A stretch of 64,000 nt of DNA from RYN-133 sp036497285 (GCA_036497285.1 DASXJR010000061.1:35910-99909), one strand, 5' to 3'. Positions 33,936 through 42,626 are shown, counted from the stretch's first letter. The notes: generated by a model not told the origin, from the letters alone. Translations and numbers: made by a program.

Positions 33936-36900
33936 AGCGACTTCAGGATGACGCGGACGGTCGACGCGCCGCCGAGCACGTCCTCGATCTTCAGCGCAGT
34001 GTCGAAGTAGGGCTCCACGGCAGGCACCCGATCAACCTTGGCGCGCGCCGCGCGACCGGGGCGCCCGGGCGCTTCGACGGTCTTCTTCTTGTCCTTCGGT
34101 GCGGGCACCGCCGGCAACGCATCCAGTTTCGGCAGCTCGGGCACTTGCGCGAACTCCTTGCGTTTGTCGTCGAGCGCCGCAACCTTCGCGCGACCCGGCA
34201 CCGCCGGCACCTCGGGTACGAGATCGCGCGGCGCCGGCTGCGGTGCGACCGGCTTCATTTCCGGCACCTCGTCGAGGCCCGGCACCTCGGGCGCGCCGGG
34301 TTTGACGAGGCTCTTCAAGTAGTTGGTGCACTCAACCGGTTTGGTGTCGCTCAGGTGGCCGGCCAGCGCGAGGACGAGCTTGCCATTGGTCGGGGCATCC
34401 TTCAGCATCTGCGGCAGCACGCCGATCGTGGACAACAGTTCGATGTCGAGGTACCGACCGGCCGTCTCGTCGACCAGCGCCGTCTTCACGGTCCAGGAGG
34501 GGTCGTCGAGCGCGGTCAGGACGTTCGTACGAAGATCGGCGCGGGTCGGTTCGATCGCCAGGCGGGCCGTGTGGATCATCAGCGCCGACTTGGGTTCGTT
34601 CATGACGTCCGAGTGCTTGATCAGGATGTCAAGGATGAAGTTTCCCCAGCCATTGATGAGTTTGCTTCGCAGTCCCTCGAGCGAGGCAATGGCCGGCGAC
34701 TGCAGATGCGAGATCTCCTCGACGATCTCGGCCTGCACGCGTAGGTCGTTGATGGCCATCGCGTTTGTCGGGTCGGTGTTGTTGAGAAACTCCCGGTAGG
34801 CAGCCCAAACGATCAGGTCGTCGAACGTGTTGGCGGGCGCGCTGAGTCGTGCATTCATGGCGTTGACCGTCGCGCTCGCATCGTTCCCGAAGCTCTCGAC
34901 CGCCGCACGGAGAACACCCGTGGGCTCCTTGCCGTACTGCGCGTATTCGAGCTTCGGCGCCGTGACCTTTGGGTCCTTGGAGGTGACCATGTCGAGGCCA
35001 CCCTTGCTGTCGATCAGCTTGACCTGGCCGATCGACGCATTGGCGCCGAGTGCGGTGACGTCCTTGTTCTGCTTCTTTGCGCGGTCGTTCAAGAACGTCG
35101 CGAGACTCATGTTCTTCTGGATCCACTCGTTGATCTGCTGGCGCGCGTTCGCCTCGTCGCCGGTGAGCTTCGTCCGCACGAGGTTGCTGTTCGTAAGGCA
35201 GGCGTTGAAGAGCAGTCGTCGATGCGGCTGCTTCGGGTCCTGGAGATTGGGCAGGCTCCCGTCCATGTTGGAAAGGACTTCGTCGAAAAGTTCCTCGGTC
35301 TTGGACTTCTGCGACGAGCCGTCGCGCACATCGAGGTCATCGCGGTTCTGGGCCAATCGGCCCTCCGAGTCCTCCTCGATCCCGCCGGCCATCTCGATCA
35401 GCTGGGCATTTCCGTGTCCGGCGAACATGACCTGGTCGAGCTTGTCGTTGACACCGTAGGTTCGGGCCAGCGGAGTGATCTGCGACTTGTACGAGTCGAG
35501 GGTCTCCCCGCCTTCGACCATCAGCGTGTTGTTGATCTTCGAGTTGACCACTCGGTACAGCTCCGGGTCGCGGTGGAACGCACCGTTGTGGTCGAGTGCC
35601 GAGTGCAACACCAGCGTCAGCGGCTTCTTCTTGGACGTGTCCTTGAAGTTGACGATGAGGCGATCGAGCAGACGCGCCTCGAAGCGGTGGAAGTTGCGGA
35701 TGTAGTCCTTGAGTTCGCCGGTCTGATAGGTGACCGGATTGACCTTGTCGCTGATCCGCATGCGCAGGTAGGCCTCGAAGTCGGCGCCGTCCTCGGCCTG
35801 GAAGGTGGGCCGCATGGTGCCGCCCTTGTAGTACGCGATGACCTCGTCGATCGCCTTGATCGTCCGCAACTCCGTGAACGTGCCCTCGGTCATCGCTGCT
35901 GCGAGCACCCACCGCGGGAAAGCGCCGAGAAGGGTCTTCAGATCCTTGCCGATCTCGATCGCGTCAGCAGCCGAGCCCGCCTGGCCGATCGGGAACGGGT
36001 CGTTCTGCACCGCGGCGCCGTAGGTACGCAGGGTGTCCAACGTCGTCGTCATCTTGGACGTGGTGGTACCGATGCCCAGCAGATCGGCGACCGAATACGG
36101 GCATGCGCCGGACTCTGCCTCGGCGGCGAATGTGACCAGCAACTGGATCCGCGCGGGACGTTCCTTGGTGAGCGAGCTGTGCTTGCCCCAGTCCGGGGTG
36201 TCGGTGACGTACTTCTCGAGTTCGGCGAGCTTGAGCGCACCGATCCCGCCGAAGTCCTTCGTGCGCCCGTCGATCTCTTCTTGCGCCAGGCGCGCCTTTT
36301 CGGCGAGTCGCTGCTTCTCGGCCTCGTCGGCCTTCTGCTTCTCGGCTTCCTCGGCCTTCTGCTTCTCCTCGTCGCTCACCTGCGGCGGATCAGGATCCTT
36401 CTGCTTCTCCTCGTCGGGCTTCTTACCGCCGCCGCGGGTGAACAGCTTGGTGAAGAAGCCAGGTTTCTTGTCCTTCTTGCCGTCCTTCTTGCCTCCGCGG
36501 TGCCTGATATTGGCGACCGTACCGGTGGATTTCTCATCGTCTCCGGTGTCGGGCCCGGTTTCATCGACGTCGGTGCCCTCGTCCTCGGCTGCCTCCTCTT
36601 CGAGGTCCGGAGTCAGGTCGGAATCGTCGTCGGCCTTGTCGTCGTCCGGGCCTGTCGCCGGGTCCGAGGTCTCTTCGGACTCGTCCTCGGCCTTCTCCTC
36701 CTCGGCCATCAGGTCAGTGGCGGCGCCGGTCTTCTCGTCGTCAGGGCCGTCGACAAGGCGGTGCGCGCTGCCATCGACCTGGACGGCGTGCGCGAGTTCG
36801 TGCGCCATGATCCGGCGACCGGGTCCGGTGGCCAGATCAGGAGCGCCGTCGCGGAAATAGATGTCGCTACCGACCGTGAAGGCGGCCGCCGACATGCGCT

Positions 36901-37381
36901 CGTTCAGCGCCTTGGCCTCGGGACCGCTGTGAACGCGCACCGCACTGAGGTCGGCACCGCCCATTGCCCGGCTCAGCCGCTGCTTGGAGGCGCCGCTCAA
37001 CGGGGTGCCCTTGCCGGTGTTGCCGGCGATCAGGTCGCTGTCGGTCTGCCCGAGTTCGCCACCGGCCGCGCCGATCGTTCCATCCCCGCCGGACGAGCTG
37101 CGCCGCACGTGCGAGTGGCCGCCGTGGTCGTGCGTCTCGATTCCGGCGGCCGCGTCGTCCGCGGCAAGCGCTTCGACCACACGATCGGCAACGGCGTCGG
37201 CGCGGTGCTCCTCGGCGTCGTGAGCGCTGCCGACCTCGAGCCGACGCACGGCAAGGCCCGCGACAGGCACCCGTGCTGCATGCTCGGTTTCACCACCCGC
37301 GGCGGGCTCGATCTGCGGCGCCGGCTCGGCCTGGATCGGCTCGTGCTCGGGCGCGGCCATTGAGGTTCCTCGACCAGTCAT
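33932..37381 (-). CDS. Large DUF4157 protein with a caspase/CHAT-like His-Gly/Asn-Ala-Cys region
   Basis: This is a 1149-residue multidomain protein from ATG 37381 (GGGAGG six bases upstream; an ATG seven codons in is possible). Residues 1-120 are low-complexity. A DUF4157 domain (about 125-200) ends in the zincin motif HELAH at 194-198. An acidic stretch (about 215-310), a Lys-rich patch, a Glu/Lys coiled coil (about 345-390) and a helical region follow. About 600-780 has an alpha/beta pattern with FAGHGN (His656) and LLFNACLTN (Cys728), the dyad of clan CD peptidases. A helical region and a Pro/Lys-rich tail complete it. DUF4157 is known from eCIS-associated effectors. The clan CD call is by motif only. 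GC is visibly lower in parts (about 50% over 34621-34680). Confidence 0.85.
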   Translation of the reverse strand: MTGRGTSMAAPEHEPIQAEPAPQIEPAAGGETEHAARVPVAGLAVRRLEVGSAHDAEEHRADAVADRVVEALAADDAAAGIETHDHGGHSHVRRSSSGGDGTIGAAGGELGQTDSDLIAGNTGKGTPLSGASKQRLSRAMGGADLSAVRVHSGPEAKALNERMSAAAFTVGSDIYFRDGAPDLATGPGRRIMAHELAHAVQVDGSAHRLVDGPDDEKTGAATDLMAEEEKAEDESEETSDPATGPDDDKADDDSDLTPDLEEEAAEDEGTDVDETGPDTGDDEKSTGTVANIRHRGGKKDGKKDKKPGFFTKLFTRGGGKKPDEEKQKDPDPPQVSDEEKQKAEEAEKQKADEAEKQRLAEKARLAQEEIDGRTKDFGGIGALKLAELEKYVTDTPDWGKHSSLTKERPARIQLLVTFAAEAESGACPYSVADLLGIGTTTSKMTTTLDTLRTYGAAVQNDPFPIGQAGSAADAIEIGKDLKTLLGAFPRWVLAAAMTEGTFTELRTIKAIDEVIAYYKGGTMRPTFQAEDGADFEAYLRMRISDKVNPVTYQTGELKDYIRNFHRFEARLLDRLIVNFKDTSKKKPLTLVLHSALDHNGAFHRDPELYRVVNSKINNTLMVEGGETLDSYKSQITPLARTYGVNDKLDQVMFAGHGNAQLIEMAGGIEEDSEGRLAQNRDDLDVRDGSSQKSKTEELFDEVLSNMDGSLPNLQDPKQPHRRLLFNACLTNSNLVRTKLTGDEANARQQINEWIQKNMSLATFLNDRAKKQNKDVTALGANASIGQVKLIDSKGGLDMVTSKDPKVTAPKLEYAQYGKEPTGVLRAAVESFGNDASATVNAMNARLSAPANTFDDLIVWAAYREFLNNTDPTNAMAINDLRVQAEIVEEISHLQSPAIASLEGLRSKLINGWGNFILDILIKHSDVMNEPKSALMIHTARLAIEPTRADLRTNVLTALDDPSWTVKTALVDETAGRYLDIELLSTIGVLPQMLKDAPTNGKLVLALAGHLSDTKPVECTNYLKSLVKPGAPEVPGLDEVPEMKPVAPQPAPRDLVPEVPAVPGRAKVAALDDKRKEFAQVPELPKLDALPAVPAPKDKKKTVEAPGRPGRAARAKVDRVPAVEPYFDTALKIEDVLGGASTVRVILKSL

Positions 37382-37465
37382 GGCCCACCTCCCGCGGAGA
37401 TCGTAGAAGGCAGGGCCGGGCTTGTCACGAAAGTGTGAGGTCTTGGCTCCCGTCCGCGGTGTCGA

Positions 37466-38365
37466 TCAAGCAGACAGTGGCGTTGTCAGGCGCCGCAGGC
37501 GCGGACCGACCGCCCGCAAGTACACCGCCGCCCAGGTGCGCCAGGGACGCCAGGCCTCGGCAAGCTGTTCGAGTTGGTCGGGTGTGGCCGGACGTCCGAA
37601 GCTGTACAGCTGGCCGACCTGTTCGAGCAGTCTCGGCTCATCGCGGGGCAGCACGTCGGTCAGCCCGAGCGAGCGGGTGACGATGAGTGCGGCGTAGAAC
37701 GGGCCGATGCCCTTGATCGTCTGCAGTTGTGCGATCGCGTCGTCGGGCCCGAGCGCGATCAGCTGCGGCACCGACAGCAGACCGTCGGCCGCGGCACGAG
37801 CCACGCCGTACAGGCGCTCGAGCCGCTCGGCCTCGATGCCGGGAAACGCACCGAGCTTGAGCAGCGCGGACGGGGTAGGCAGGGCGGCGAGCGCCTGGCC
37901 GGCGAGGACGAACCGTCGACCGGCGGCGGCCGACAACGCCGCGCGCACCATGGCAGCCTGCCGCTGCGACCGGCGCGCCGACAACACCGCCCATGCCGCC
38001 GACTCGTACGGCGAGTGGAACAGCGGCGGCCGCAGCCCCGGCGCGGCCAGCTGCAGGCGCCGCAGCACCGGATCGTTCCGGCCGATCAGCGTGAAGTCGT
38101 TCCCGTCGTGGTCGAGCGACAGCACGCGCGCCACCTGCGCACGGACGGCGTCGAGCGACCCGGCCCCGTGCACCTCGCCGAGCACGTCCTGGCCCTGCTG
38201 GCGCACGACCACGCCGACCTGCTGTTCGTACGACCCGTCCAGACAGAAGGCGAGCCGCATCGCACCGTCGTAATCGAGCGCGGCGTCGCGCTGGCCGAAC
38301 CCGAACAGGGCCGACTCGCGCAGCGAGAACTCACCCTCGGCGTGGATCGTGAATGCGCGCATCAT
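37466..38365 (-). CDS. DNA-3-methyladenine glycosylase II-like (HhH-GPD) protein
   Basis: This is a 299-residue base-excision glycosylase of the AlkA/HhH-GPD superfamily. PLFHSPYESAAWAVLSARRS resembles the usual PFE.LVRAI.GQQ segment. The helix-hairpin-helix is at LQTIKGIGPFYAALIV, followed by the catalytic Asp region DVLPRDEPRL. The start is ATG 38365 (a second ATG follows directly). The frame stays open much further upstream, but there it is antisense to the next gene. It lies 84 bases upstream of the DUF4157 gene in the same direction, so read-through is possible though no functional link is evident. Confidence 0.85.
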   Translation of the reverse strand: MMRAFTIHAEGEFSLRESALFGFGQRDAALDYDGAMRLAFCLDGSYEQQVGVVVRQQGQDVLGEVHGAGSLDAVRAQVARVLSLDHDGNDFTLIGRNDPVLRRLQLAAPGLRPPLFHSPYESAAWAVLSARRSQRQAAMVRAALSAAAGRRFVLAGQALAALPTPSALLKLGAFPGIEAERLERLYGVARAAADGLLSVPQLIALGPDDAIAQLQTIKGIGPFYAALIVTRSLGLTDVLPRDEPRLLEQVGQLYSFGRPATPDQLEQLAEAWRPWRTWAAVYLRAVGPRLRRLTTPLSA

Positions 38366-38461
38366 GGGCCGCACTATGCACTGGGGATCCGACAACGCTC
38401 CACTGTCCACAGCGGCCGCATCCGCCCCGCACGCAGGCAGAACCGCAACAACACTCGATGC

Positions 38462-39379
38462 ATGGACGACTGGCTGCCACCGCTGCCCGACCCGCTTCGG
38501 CCACCGCGTGTGGTCACTCGTCGCGACGCGCTGCGCCGGGGATACACGATCGACCAGATCGAGCGGCGGCTGCGCACCGGCGCATGGCGGCGGATCCTGC
38601 CGTCCACGTACTTGACGGTCGACACGCTGACCTGGCTCGACCGCCAGCGCGCCGCGCTCGCCTTCGCCGGTGATCGCGCTGTCCTGTCCGGCGCCGCGGC
38701 GCTCGCCGGTATCGGGCTTCGTGCCGTCCGCCGCCCGGACTCGTTGCTCGTTCTCGTGCCGCATGACAACCGGACGAGATCCACGGCCTGGGTCCGGATA
38801 CGCCCGACCCGCCGGCTGCCATCGCCTGAGCTCGAACCCGGCCCGGCGACAGCACCTGTCGCGCGGGCCGTCGCCGATCTCGCCCGCGAGACCCGGCACC
38901 TCGACGACGTGCGTGCGCTCGTGGCCGAGGTGGTGCGCAGGGAGAGGTGCACTGTGGTCGAGCTCGCGGCCGAACTTGCGGCTGGACCACGACGCGCGAG
39001 CGCAAACCTCCGAATGGCGTTGGAGGAGGTCTCGGGCGGGGCCTGGTCAGCGCCGGAGGGCCTGGCCGGTCGGCTGTTGCGGGCGGCCAATGTGCCGCCG
39101 TTTCGCCAGAACGTGACCCTGCGGCTGCCAGGTGGCGGTCGACTGCATCTCGACTTCCTCTGGTTGCGACTGCGCGCCGTTCTGGAAATCGACAGCGACG
39201 AACATCACGGGCTTCCCGCGGATGCGGACGCCACTGACGGCCGGCACATCCTGCTCGAGTCGCTCGGACTGAGCGTCACGCACCGCCGGCCGAGCTTCAT
39301 CGCACGCCATCCGCAGCGGTTCACCGACGGCATCGCCGCATGGCTCGCCGGACGTGCCCGCGAACTAGGGGTAACTTGA
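38462..39379 (+). CDS. AbiEi/DUF559-like protein (antitoxin-type HTH plus Vsr-like nuclease fold)
   Basis: This 305-residue protein has two parts. The N terminus (about 15-60, VVTRRDALRRGYTIDQIERR to WRRILPSTYLT) resembles the winged-helix domain of AbiEi-family type IV antitoxins. The C terminus (about 215-300, LHLDFLWLRLRAVLEIDSDEHHG) resembles the DUF559/very-short-patch-repair endonuclease-like fold with acidic metal-binding residues. This combination is common as a lone gene in actinobacteria and its role is not established. No AbiEii toxin gene is next to it. Confidence 0.8.
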   Translation: MDDWLPPLPDPLRPPRVVTRRDALRRGYTIDQIERRLRTGAWRRILPSTYLTVDTLTWLDRQRAALAFAGDRAVLSGAAALAGIGLRAVRRPDSLLVLVPHDNRTRSTAWVRIRPTRRLPSPELEPGPATAPVARAVADLARETRHLDDVRALVAEVVRRERCTVVELAAELAAGPRRASANLRMALEEVSGGAWSAPEGLAGRLLRAANVPPFRQNVTLRLPGGGRLHLDFLWLRLRAVLEIDSDEHHGLPADADATDGRHILLESLGLSVTHRRPSFIARHPQRFTDGIAAWLAGRARELGVT

Positions 39380-39428
39380 TCAACTGCCCTGCACCCGTCA
39401 CCCGCGACGGGTCAGCGGCTGTTGATCA
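39377..39428. terminator. Hairpin between convergent genes
   Basis: Outer arms TGATCAAC (39377-39384) and GTTGATCA (39421-39428) enclose inner arms ACCCGTC (39393-39399) and GACGGGT (39406-39412). It begins at the stop codon of the DUF559-like gene and lies before the end of the HglS gene, consistent with a two-way terminator. It includes GCTGTTGATCAGG (39418-39430), a 13-mer also found inverted at 60750-60762. Confidence 0.55.
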
Positions 39429-39454
39429 GGCCGGGGCGGGACCGGAGACCCGCC

Positions 39455-40777
39455 TCAGGCGATGGCCGCGCGGATCACGTCCGGCAGCGCGGCGACGGAC
39501 GTTCGCTGCTGGGCCGCGTACAGCTCGTACGGATCGCGCACCGCCGAGCCGATCACGTCGGAAAGCCACCCCGCGTCGCGCCGGGTGCCGGCGACCTCGT
39601 CGTCCCGGGTGCCCTCCTCGGTGAGGTTCGACTGGAAGATCCCGGCGGCCGAGCGGGGCAGGAAGTCCTCGTAGACGATCGGGGTCGCCGCGAGCACCCC
39701 GTCGAAGACCTGGTCGGACAACAAGCCGCGGCGCACCACCGCACGTCCCGTCGGCGCGAAGCTGAAGTAGGCCAGGCCCGCACGCAGCAGTCCGAGCTCG
39801 GTGGGCGGCAGGCTCTCGTTCCAGTCCGCGGCATCGCGGCCGATGAGCGCGTCGTAGCGGTCGCGGCCCGCGCTGGTCAACGCGACACCACGCGCCTCGA
39901 CCTCACCGAAGCGCACCCGCAGCGAACCGTCCACGACCTCACCGGATTCGGTGCGGAACCGGCGCGGCTCGGCCAGCGCACGGAAGGACGTCTGCCGCAG
40001 CAGCACGTCCGGACCGTCCCACTTCGGCGGACCCTGGATCGCGTCGATCATCGTGATGCCGCGCGCCGACATCCGGGCGTAGAGCGCATCGATGTCGAGC
40101 ACCCGCGGCGTCAGGTGATTGATGTGCGTCGAGGTCACACCGCCGATATCGGCAGCGACCGCCGACACCTGCTCGAGCTCGCGGTACCAGGCGGCGTCGA
40201 CCGGCTCGGACGAGAGCGTGAACGCCTCGACCGCGAGCTTCAGGAACACCGCGGCGTCCTCGTCCGGAAGACCGCCGGCCTCGACGGCGCGCGCGGCCAG
40301 CGTGAGCAGGTCCGGCGAGAACAGCGTGCGCCGTGCAAGGAACCCGTCCAGGCGCGCTTGCAGCTCAGGTGAGAAGAACCGCCGGTCGTCGGTGACCAGC
40401 ATCGACGTGAACATCCGGAACGGATTGCGTTCCAGCTCGTCCGCGTCGATCGGACGGAACGCCGTCGACACGACAGGGACGGACGACTTCGCCGCATCGC
40501 GTAGGTCATAGAAGCCCACCGGATGCATGCCGAGCGCCGCGAACACGAGCGCGACCTGGCGCAGCTCGTCCGGCGTGCCGACCCGGATCGCACCGTGCCG
40601 CTCCGCGGTGACCCGCGCGAGCGAGCCGAGCCGCTGCGCCGATTCGCCTTCGAGCGCGGCCACAAGCGCGTTCACCTCGGCCGCGACCTCGACCAGCGTG
40701 GTGTACGCCGGAACCTCGCTGCCGTACACCGCTGCCATCTGCGCCGCGAACGCGGCGCGCAACTCGAAGGGAACCAT
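39455..40777 (-). CDS. hglS: 2-oxoadipate dioxygenase/decarboxylase (HglS, DUF1338)
   Basis: HglS is an iron(II)-dependent VOC-fold enzyme turning 2-oxoadipate into D-2-hydroxyglutarate and CO2 in lysine catabolism. This 440-residue protein has the DUF1338 hallmarks LGMHPVGFYDLRD, PFRMFTSML and STHINHLTPRVLDID, which contain metal-ligand histidines. Its ATG directly follows the lat stop codon with no gap, so it is co-translated with the lysine aminotransferase. That context supports the lysine assignment. Cytoplasmic. Confidence 0.9.
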   Translation of the reverse strand: MVPFELRAAFAAQMAAVYGSEVPAYTTLVEVAAEVNALVAALEGESAQRLGSLARVTAERHGAIRVGTPDELRQVALVFAALGMHPVGFYDLRDAAKSSVPVVSTAFRPIDADELERNPFRMFTSMLVTDDRRFFSPELQARLDGFLARRTLFSPDLLTLAARAVEAGGLPDEDAAVFLKLAVEAFTLSSEPVDAAWYRELEQVSAVAADIGGVTSTHINHLTPRVLDIDALYARMSARGITMIDAIQGPPKWDGPDVLLRQTSFRALAEPRRFRTESGEVVDGSLRVRFGEVEARGVALTSAGRDRYDALIGRDAADWNESLPPTELGLLRAGLAYFSFAPTGRAVVRRGLLSDQVFDGVLAATPIVYEDFLPRSAAGIFQSNLTEEGTRDDEVAGTRRDAGWLSDVIGSAVRDPYELYAAQQRTSVAALPDVIRAAIA

Positions 40778-42091
40778 CTAGATCGAGGCGAGCACCCGGT
40801 CGAGCGCCGCGATGCCGCGGTCGATCTCGTCGACCGAGACCGTGAGCGCCGGGCGGACCCGCAGGCTGGACACGCCGCAGCCGAGCACCATCACGTGTTC
40901 GTCCTGCCGCAGCTTGGTGACGATGGCGTCGCGGAGCCCGGCCGACGGCAGCGTGAACGCGCACATCAGTCCGCGGCCGCGGACGTCGGTGACGATGTCG
41001 TACTTGTCGGCCAGCGAGTTGAGCTGGTGCAACAGCTGCGCACCGAGGAAGCCTGCTCGCTCGATCAATGCGTCGCGCTCGATCACCTCGAGGATGCGGC
41101 GGGCGCGGACCATGTCGGTCAGGTTGCCGCCCCACGTGGAGTTGATCCGCGAACCGACGACGAACACGTTGTCGGCGACCTCGTCGACCCGGCCGCCGGC
41201 CATCACGCCGCACACCTGAGCCTTCTTGCCGAATGCGATCACGTCGGGCTGCACGCCCAGCTGCTGGTACGCCCACGCGGTGCCGGTCATGCCGACGCCC
41301 GTCTGCACCTCGTCGATCACGAACAGCGCGTCGAACTCGCGGCACATGGCCTGCATGGCCTGCAGGAATTCGGGACGGAAGTGGTTGTCGCCGCCCTCAC
41401 CCTGGATCGGCTCGATGATGAAGCACGCGATGTCGTGCGGATTGTCCTCGAACGCCGTGCGCGCGGCGACGAGCGCTGCCCGCTCTGCCTCTTCGATGTC
41501 GGGGGTGCCGTTGATCGACGGCGACGGGATGCGCGGCCAGTCGAACTTCGGGAACCGCGCCACCTTGTTCGGGTCGGTGTTGGTCAGCGACATCGTGTAG
41601 CCGGTGCGGCCGTGGAACGCCTTCTCCAGGTGCAGCACCTTGGTGCCGAGGGCCGGGTCGATGCCGTGCGCCTCGTTCCAGCGCGACTTCCAGTCGAAGG
41701 CGATCTTGAGTGCGTTCTCGACGGCGAGCGCGCCGCCGTCGATGAAGAACAGGTGCGGCAACGCCGGGTCGCCGAGCACGCGGGCGAACGTCTCGACGAA
41801 CCGCGCCATCGGCACGGTGTAGACGTCGGAGTTGCTCGGCTTGTTGACCGCGACATGCCCGAGTTCGGACACGGCCTCGTCGGTGGTCAGCGCGGGATGG
41901 TTCATGCCGAGTGCGGACGAGGCGAAGAAGGTGAACAGGTCGAGATATTCGCTGCCGTCACGGGCGTCGACCAGGGTCGAGCCGCGCGACTTGTCGAGGT
42001 CGAGCACCATCTCGTACCCGTCGGCAAGCATGTGGCGGGCGATGGCTGCGTGGACCTCTGAGGCGGGGATCGTCGAGTGATCACTAGTCAT
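40778..42091 (-). CDS. lat: L-lysine 6-transaminase
   Basis: This 437-residue class III PLP aminotransferase moves the epsilon-amino group of lysine to 2-oxoglutarate, giving aminoadipate semialdehyde. It closely follows the mycobacterial Lat pattern: DLFTFFASSALGMNHP, SNSDVYTVPMA, FHGRTGYTMSLTNTDPNK, IIEPIQGEGGDNHFRPEF, VIDEVQTGVGMTG and the PLP-lysine region IAFGKKAQVCG. ATG 42091 is preferred over one six bases upstream because GGGGGA then sits at normal spacing. Between the Lrp regulator and hglS. Confidence 0.95.
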   Translation of the reverse strand: MTSDHSTIPASEVHAAIARHMLADGYEMVLDLDKSRGSTLVDARDGSEYLDLFTFFASSALGMNHPALTTDEAVSELGHVAVNKPSNSDVYTVPMARFVETFARVLGDPALPHLFFIDGGALAVENALKIAFDWKSRWNEAHGIDPALGTKVLHLEKAFHGRTGYTMSLTNTDPNKVARFPKFDWPRIPSPSINGTPDIEEAERAALVAARTAFEDNPHDIACFIIEPIQGEGGDNHFRPEFLQAMQAMCREFDALFVIDEVQTGVGMTGTAWAYQQLGVQPDVIAFGKKAQVCGVMAGGRVDEVADNVFVVGSRINSTWGGNLTDMVRARRILEVIERDALIERAGFLGAQLLHQLNSLADKYDIVTDVRGRGLMCAFTLPSAGLRDAIVTKLRQDEHVMVLGCGVSSLRVRPALTVSVDEIDRGIAALDRVLASI

Positions 42092-42109
42092 CGTCATGTC
42101 CCCCAGTTT

Positions 42110-42155
42110 ACCGGAATATCTACGGGCAAAGACACTCTGTACCGGAAGGTTTCCG
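42110..42155. promoter_or_regulatory. Possible Lrp operator upstream of lat
   Basis: The 64-base gap between the Lrp gene and lat contains two direct copies of ACCGGAA (42110-42116 and 42141-42147) 31 bases apart, about three helical turns. The second forms an inverted repeat with TTCCG (CGGAA-3-TTCCG, 42143-42155). Same-face half-sites are what Lrp-type octamers bind. Prediction only. Confidence 0.35.
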
Positions 42156-42626
42156 TCACTGCGCCGCATTCAGCGCGGGTCGGGCGCGTCGCTCGAACAG
42201 CGTCTGGAGCACCACGGTCGTGCGGGTGGTGACGTCCGCGCGGCGGCGGATCTCCCGGATGAGCGCCTCGAGCGCCTTCGGCGACGCCACCCGTACGAAC
42301 AGTACGAAGCTGTCCTCCCCCGCGACCGAGTGACAGGACTCGATCTCGGTGAGGTCGCCGATCCGGTCGGGTAGGTCGTACTCGTGTTCAGGATCACGAG
42401 GAGTGAGCGCGATGATCGCGGCAAGGGGCAGCCCGAGCGCCTCGGGATCGACCTCGGCGGCGTAGCCGGTGATGATGCCGTCGTGCTCAAGCCGGCGCAC
42501 CCGGGCCTGGACGGCCGACACCGAAAGTCCGGTGGCCTCGGCAAGGCTCTTGAGCGTCTTGCGACCATCCTCGATCAGCAGCGAGGCGAGCGTGAGATCC
42601 GTCGCGTCGGACATTTGCGGCGTCAT
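42156..42626 (-). CDS. Lrp/AsnC-family regulator of lysine catabolism
   Basis: This 156-residue Lrp/AsnC protein has an N-terminal HTH (LASLLIEDGRKTLKSLAEATGLSVSAVQARVRRLEHDGIITGY) and a C-terminal RAM ligand-binding domain (SCHSVAGEDSFVLFVRVAS). In mycobacteria an Lrp homologue (LrpA) is likewise encoded beside lat and is linked to lysine and starvation responses; the same pairing here implies the same control. ATG 42626 is used; ATG 42614 is also possible. Confidence 0.92.
   Translation of the reverse strand: MTPQMSDATDLTLASLLIEDGRKTLKSLAEATGLSVSAVQARVRRLEHDGIITGYAAEVDPEALGLPLAAIIALTPRDPEHEYDLPDRIGDLTEIESCHSVAGEDSFVLFVRVASPKALEALIREIRRRADVTTRTTVVLQTLFERRARPALNAAQ

Noticed and set aside
35222..37363. 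713-codon plus-strand open frame, rich in Leu/Val in its second half
   Set aside because: It is exactly antisense to the DUF4157 gene; the Leu/Val runs are the complement of the Glu/Asp/Lys-rich segment. The minus-strand frame has recognisable domains, start signals and overlapping neighbours.
31123..37381. Calling the AAA/WD40/DUF4157 operon a complete contractile injection system
   Set aside because: No sheath, tube, spike, baseplate or terminator-cap gene is present within the flanking 30 kb on either side.
37466..38365. Functional link between the AlkA-like glycosylase and the DUF4157 operon
   Set aside because: Same direction and only 84 bases apart, but no overlap and no known association; DNA-repair genes are common neighbours by chance.
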